From: Candidatus Bathyarchaeota archaeon
GTDB lineage: Archaea; Thermoproteota; Bathyarchaeia; Bathyarchaeales; Bathycorpusculaceae
Reading direction: 5' to 3'
Length of the DNA: 33,255 bases
Assembly: GCA_013388895.1 (NCBI GenBank)
Contig: JACAEK010000045.1
Span: 1-33,255 of the forward strand
The notes under the pieces are model-generated. The model had not been told where the DNA came from, searched no databases, and saw only the letters and a program-made list of their open reading frames with translations. Made by a program: the position numbers and the translations under genes. This document shows, in pieces, positions 32,299-33,255 of this stretch. Every line of letters begins with the position of its first letter. The stretch's first letter is position 1.

Positions 32299-32339
32299 TG
32301 GCGCCGGGGAAGGGATTTCAGCACCAATTTACTAGTAAA
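32299..32339. repeat. 41-bp direct repeat, copy 2 (after phoU)
   Basis: Differs from copy 1 at two positions (32320 G to A, 32333 C to T). The second change makes TTTACTAGTAAA a perfect 12-bp palindrome; the first keeps the hairpin paired on the minus strand through a G-U pair. Upstream ACTGGTAAAATGG (32289-32301) pairs with CCAATTTACTAGT, so this copy sits in a longer 13-position stem that copy 1 lacks. A minus-strand TAAATA lies at 32344-32349. No protein is encoded in the 32238-32426 gap. Confidence 0.9.
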
Positions 32340-32426
32340 CGATTATTTACATTTAACAATACTTGAGGTTATTCCAAACTATCAATCAATCCATGTCAAG
32401 TAACCAAGGCTGTTAAAAAGTAATGC

Positions 32427-32891
32427 TTAAAGCCTTTTCATAAGAAAGTGGCTCCAAAGCTTGAACCCCAATTTTTCAAACCGTTTTTTAGCATTTTCAT
32501 TCCAATAATTCACAAGTAATCCTACTTTGTCAACACCGATCGATTTTAAGTATGCTACCGCATCATTAATGAGTGCTGTGCCTATTCCCATATTTCTGTA
32601 TTTTTTGAGAACAAAAAGATCCCAAATGTAAGCTGACTTCCAAGTAACATCCATAACAACACCGTCATAGCTATGGAGTTTTTTGACAGAGATGCAATAG
32701 CCAACAACCTCTTCGCCTATCAACGCTACTTTTACAAGCAGAGGGTCATGGTTGTGTATGCCAAGAACAATCTTAACCCACTCGTCTAAGTACTCTTGAG
32801 GTGGATTCCAGCCAGACTCTATTTCACATAGTCGCTGCAGCTCTTTCAGTTCAGAAATTTGTTCTTTTTTAAGAGATTCTATTTTGAACAT
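32427..32891 (-). CDS. GNAT-family N-acetyltransferase
   Basis: 154 residues with the GNAT acetyl-CoA site: IWDLFVLKKYRNMGIGTALI (the Arg-x-x-Gly-x-Gly/Ala loop being RNMGIGT), then the ending NENAKKRFEKLGF. The substrate is unknown: it may be a small molecule, a peptide N-terminus or a toxin. It follows the PIN-like gene by 22 nt on the same strand. Confidence 0.9.
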   Translation of the reverse strand: MFKIESLKKEQISELKELQRLCEIESGWNPPQEYLDEWVKIVLGIHNHDPLLVKVALIGEEVVGYCISVKKLHSYDGVVMDVTWKSAYIWDLFVLKKYRNMGIGTALINDAVAYLKSIGVDKVGLLVNYWNENAKKRFEKLGFKLWSHFLMKRL

Positions 32892-32913
32892 GAATAAGAC
32901 CCTACCTCACCAT

Positions 32914-33255
32914 TTATCTAGGAAATCTTTCTATTTCTCTCAGTATCCTCGCCAACAACTCTGGTTCAATTCTAAAGCCTTTGCTTACAAGCGCCAATAC
33001 TATTTCTTTTGCTTCAGTCTTATCTAGTAATTCTTCCCTCAAGGCTTTCATAGTTACATAAAGTGTTCCTTTGACTTTCAAACCTAATGTTTCAGCAAAT
33101 GCCCTCCCACTGGATTCATCAATCAACAGCAACGCGTTAATTCCGCGTGCCAATATTATCGCTTGCGCCTCTCCTAGATGGATTTCAAAGGCATGTTCCA
33201 TCATCTTTTCGCAGAGCTTAATCTCGCTTTCATTTAGTTTTGAGATTTTTATCCA
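32914..33255 (-). CDS. DUF3368/PIN-like (VapC-type) protein, 5' end beyond the window
   Basis: 113 codons are visible and the frame stays open to the window edge, so the start is missing. HLGEAQAIILARGINALLLI, then DESSGRAFAETLGLKVKGTL is typical of DUF3368 PIN-like proteins, which are often toxin-like RNases paired with a small antitoxin upstream. ATG 33204 is in frame, but starting there would lose the conserved region before HLGEA. Any antitoxin would lie outside this window. Confidence 0.85.
   Translation of the reverse strand, partial: WIKISKLNESEIKLCEKMMEHAFEIHLGEAQAIILARGINALLLIDESSGRAFAETLGLKVKGTLYVTMKALREELLDKTEAKEIVLALVSKGFRIEPELLARILREIERFPR

Noticed and set aside
32914-33204. A complete gene starting at ATG 33204
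   Set aside because: The frame stays open to the window edge and the family continues further N-terminal, so the gene is cut by the window.
1-33255. CRISPR arrays, insertion sequences, rRNA genes, integrases
   Set aside because: Looked for by eye on both strands; no regularly spaced repeats, transposase or integrase motifs or rRNA segments were seen.

Overview
The window is archaeal chromosome. It carries archaeal ribosomal proteins (S6e, S24e, S27ae, L3, L4, L23, L2, S19), the gamma subunit of initiation factor 2, the RNA polymerase subunit Rpo7, the elongation factor Spt4, a GTP-dependent dephospho-CoA kinase and TATA-box promoters, several of them leaderless. A formaldehyde-activating enzyme/hexulose-6-phosphate synthase fusion, a tRNA-Glu with an intron outside the anticodon loop, and rubrerythrins suggest an anaerobic member of the TACK group, perhaps a Bathyarchaeia-like lineage. 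That placement is inference.

Layout. 1-3400: tRNA-Glu with a D-arm intron, an M32 carboxypeptidase, and an HTH-Fae-Hps fusion. 3400-4700: an MFS transporter with a leaderless-type promoter. 4700-8940 (+): an information-processing operon S6e / aIF2-gamma / PIN protein / Rpo7 / Spt4 / dephospho-CoA kinase / S24e / S27ae, followed by a small SecB-like protein. 9430-12710 (-): the first part of the S10 ribosomal operon, L3-L4-L23-L2-S19, which stops after S19; L23 carries an apparent one-base frameshift. 12840-13961 (-): two rubrerythrins. 14130-18535: a PyrE-like phosphoribosyltransferase, an Fpg-type glycosylase, a DUF3795 protein, an APS kinase, a DUF123 (GIY-YIG) protein with a 35-residue ORF before it, and an APH-fold phosphotransferase. 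18590-21351 (+): a 36-residue ORF, an SAH/MTA deaminase and an SAH/SIH hydrolase, forming an S-adenosylhomocysteine salvage unit. 21428-22692: three small proteins of unknown function. 22789-25295 (-): an MgtE-type Mg2+ transporter with two PhoU-TrkA_C proteins, probably an ion-transport control module. 25514-26727: a small basic protein and a mevalonate-pathway decarboxylase-family protein. 26869-32237: a complete phosphate uptake locus, with AbrB-PhoU divergent from pstS-pstC-pstA-pstB-phoU. 32427-33255 (-): a GNAT acetyltransferase and a PIN-like (DUF3368) gene that runs off the window.

The most unusual observations are: (i) a 41-bp direct repeat (39/41 identical) on each side of the phosphate locus, containing a hairpin whose variants stay paired only as minus-strand RNA and followed on its plus-strand side by a minus-strand TATA-like element; (ii) the helix-turn-helix domain fused to Fae-Hps; (iii) the D-arm tRNA intron; (iv) the frameshifted rpl23; and (v) the unusual active-site motifs in the mevalonate decarboxylase-family and PyrE-like proteins. 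Many start codons below were moved from the longest reading frame to a position supported by a Shine-Dalgarno (SD) sequence, a TATA box or the family's usual N-terminus. All calls come from reading the sequence; no database search was run.
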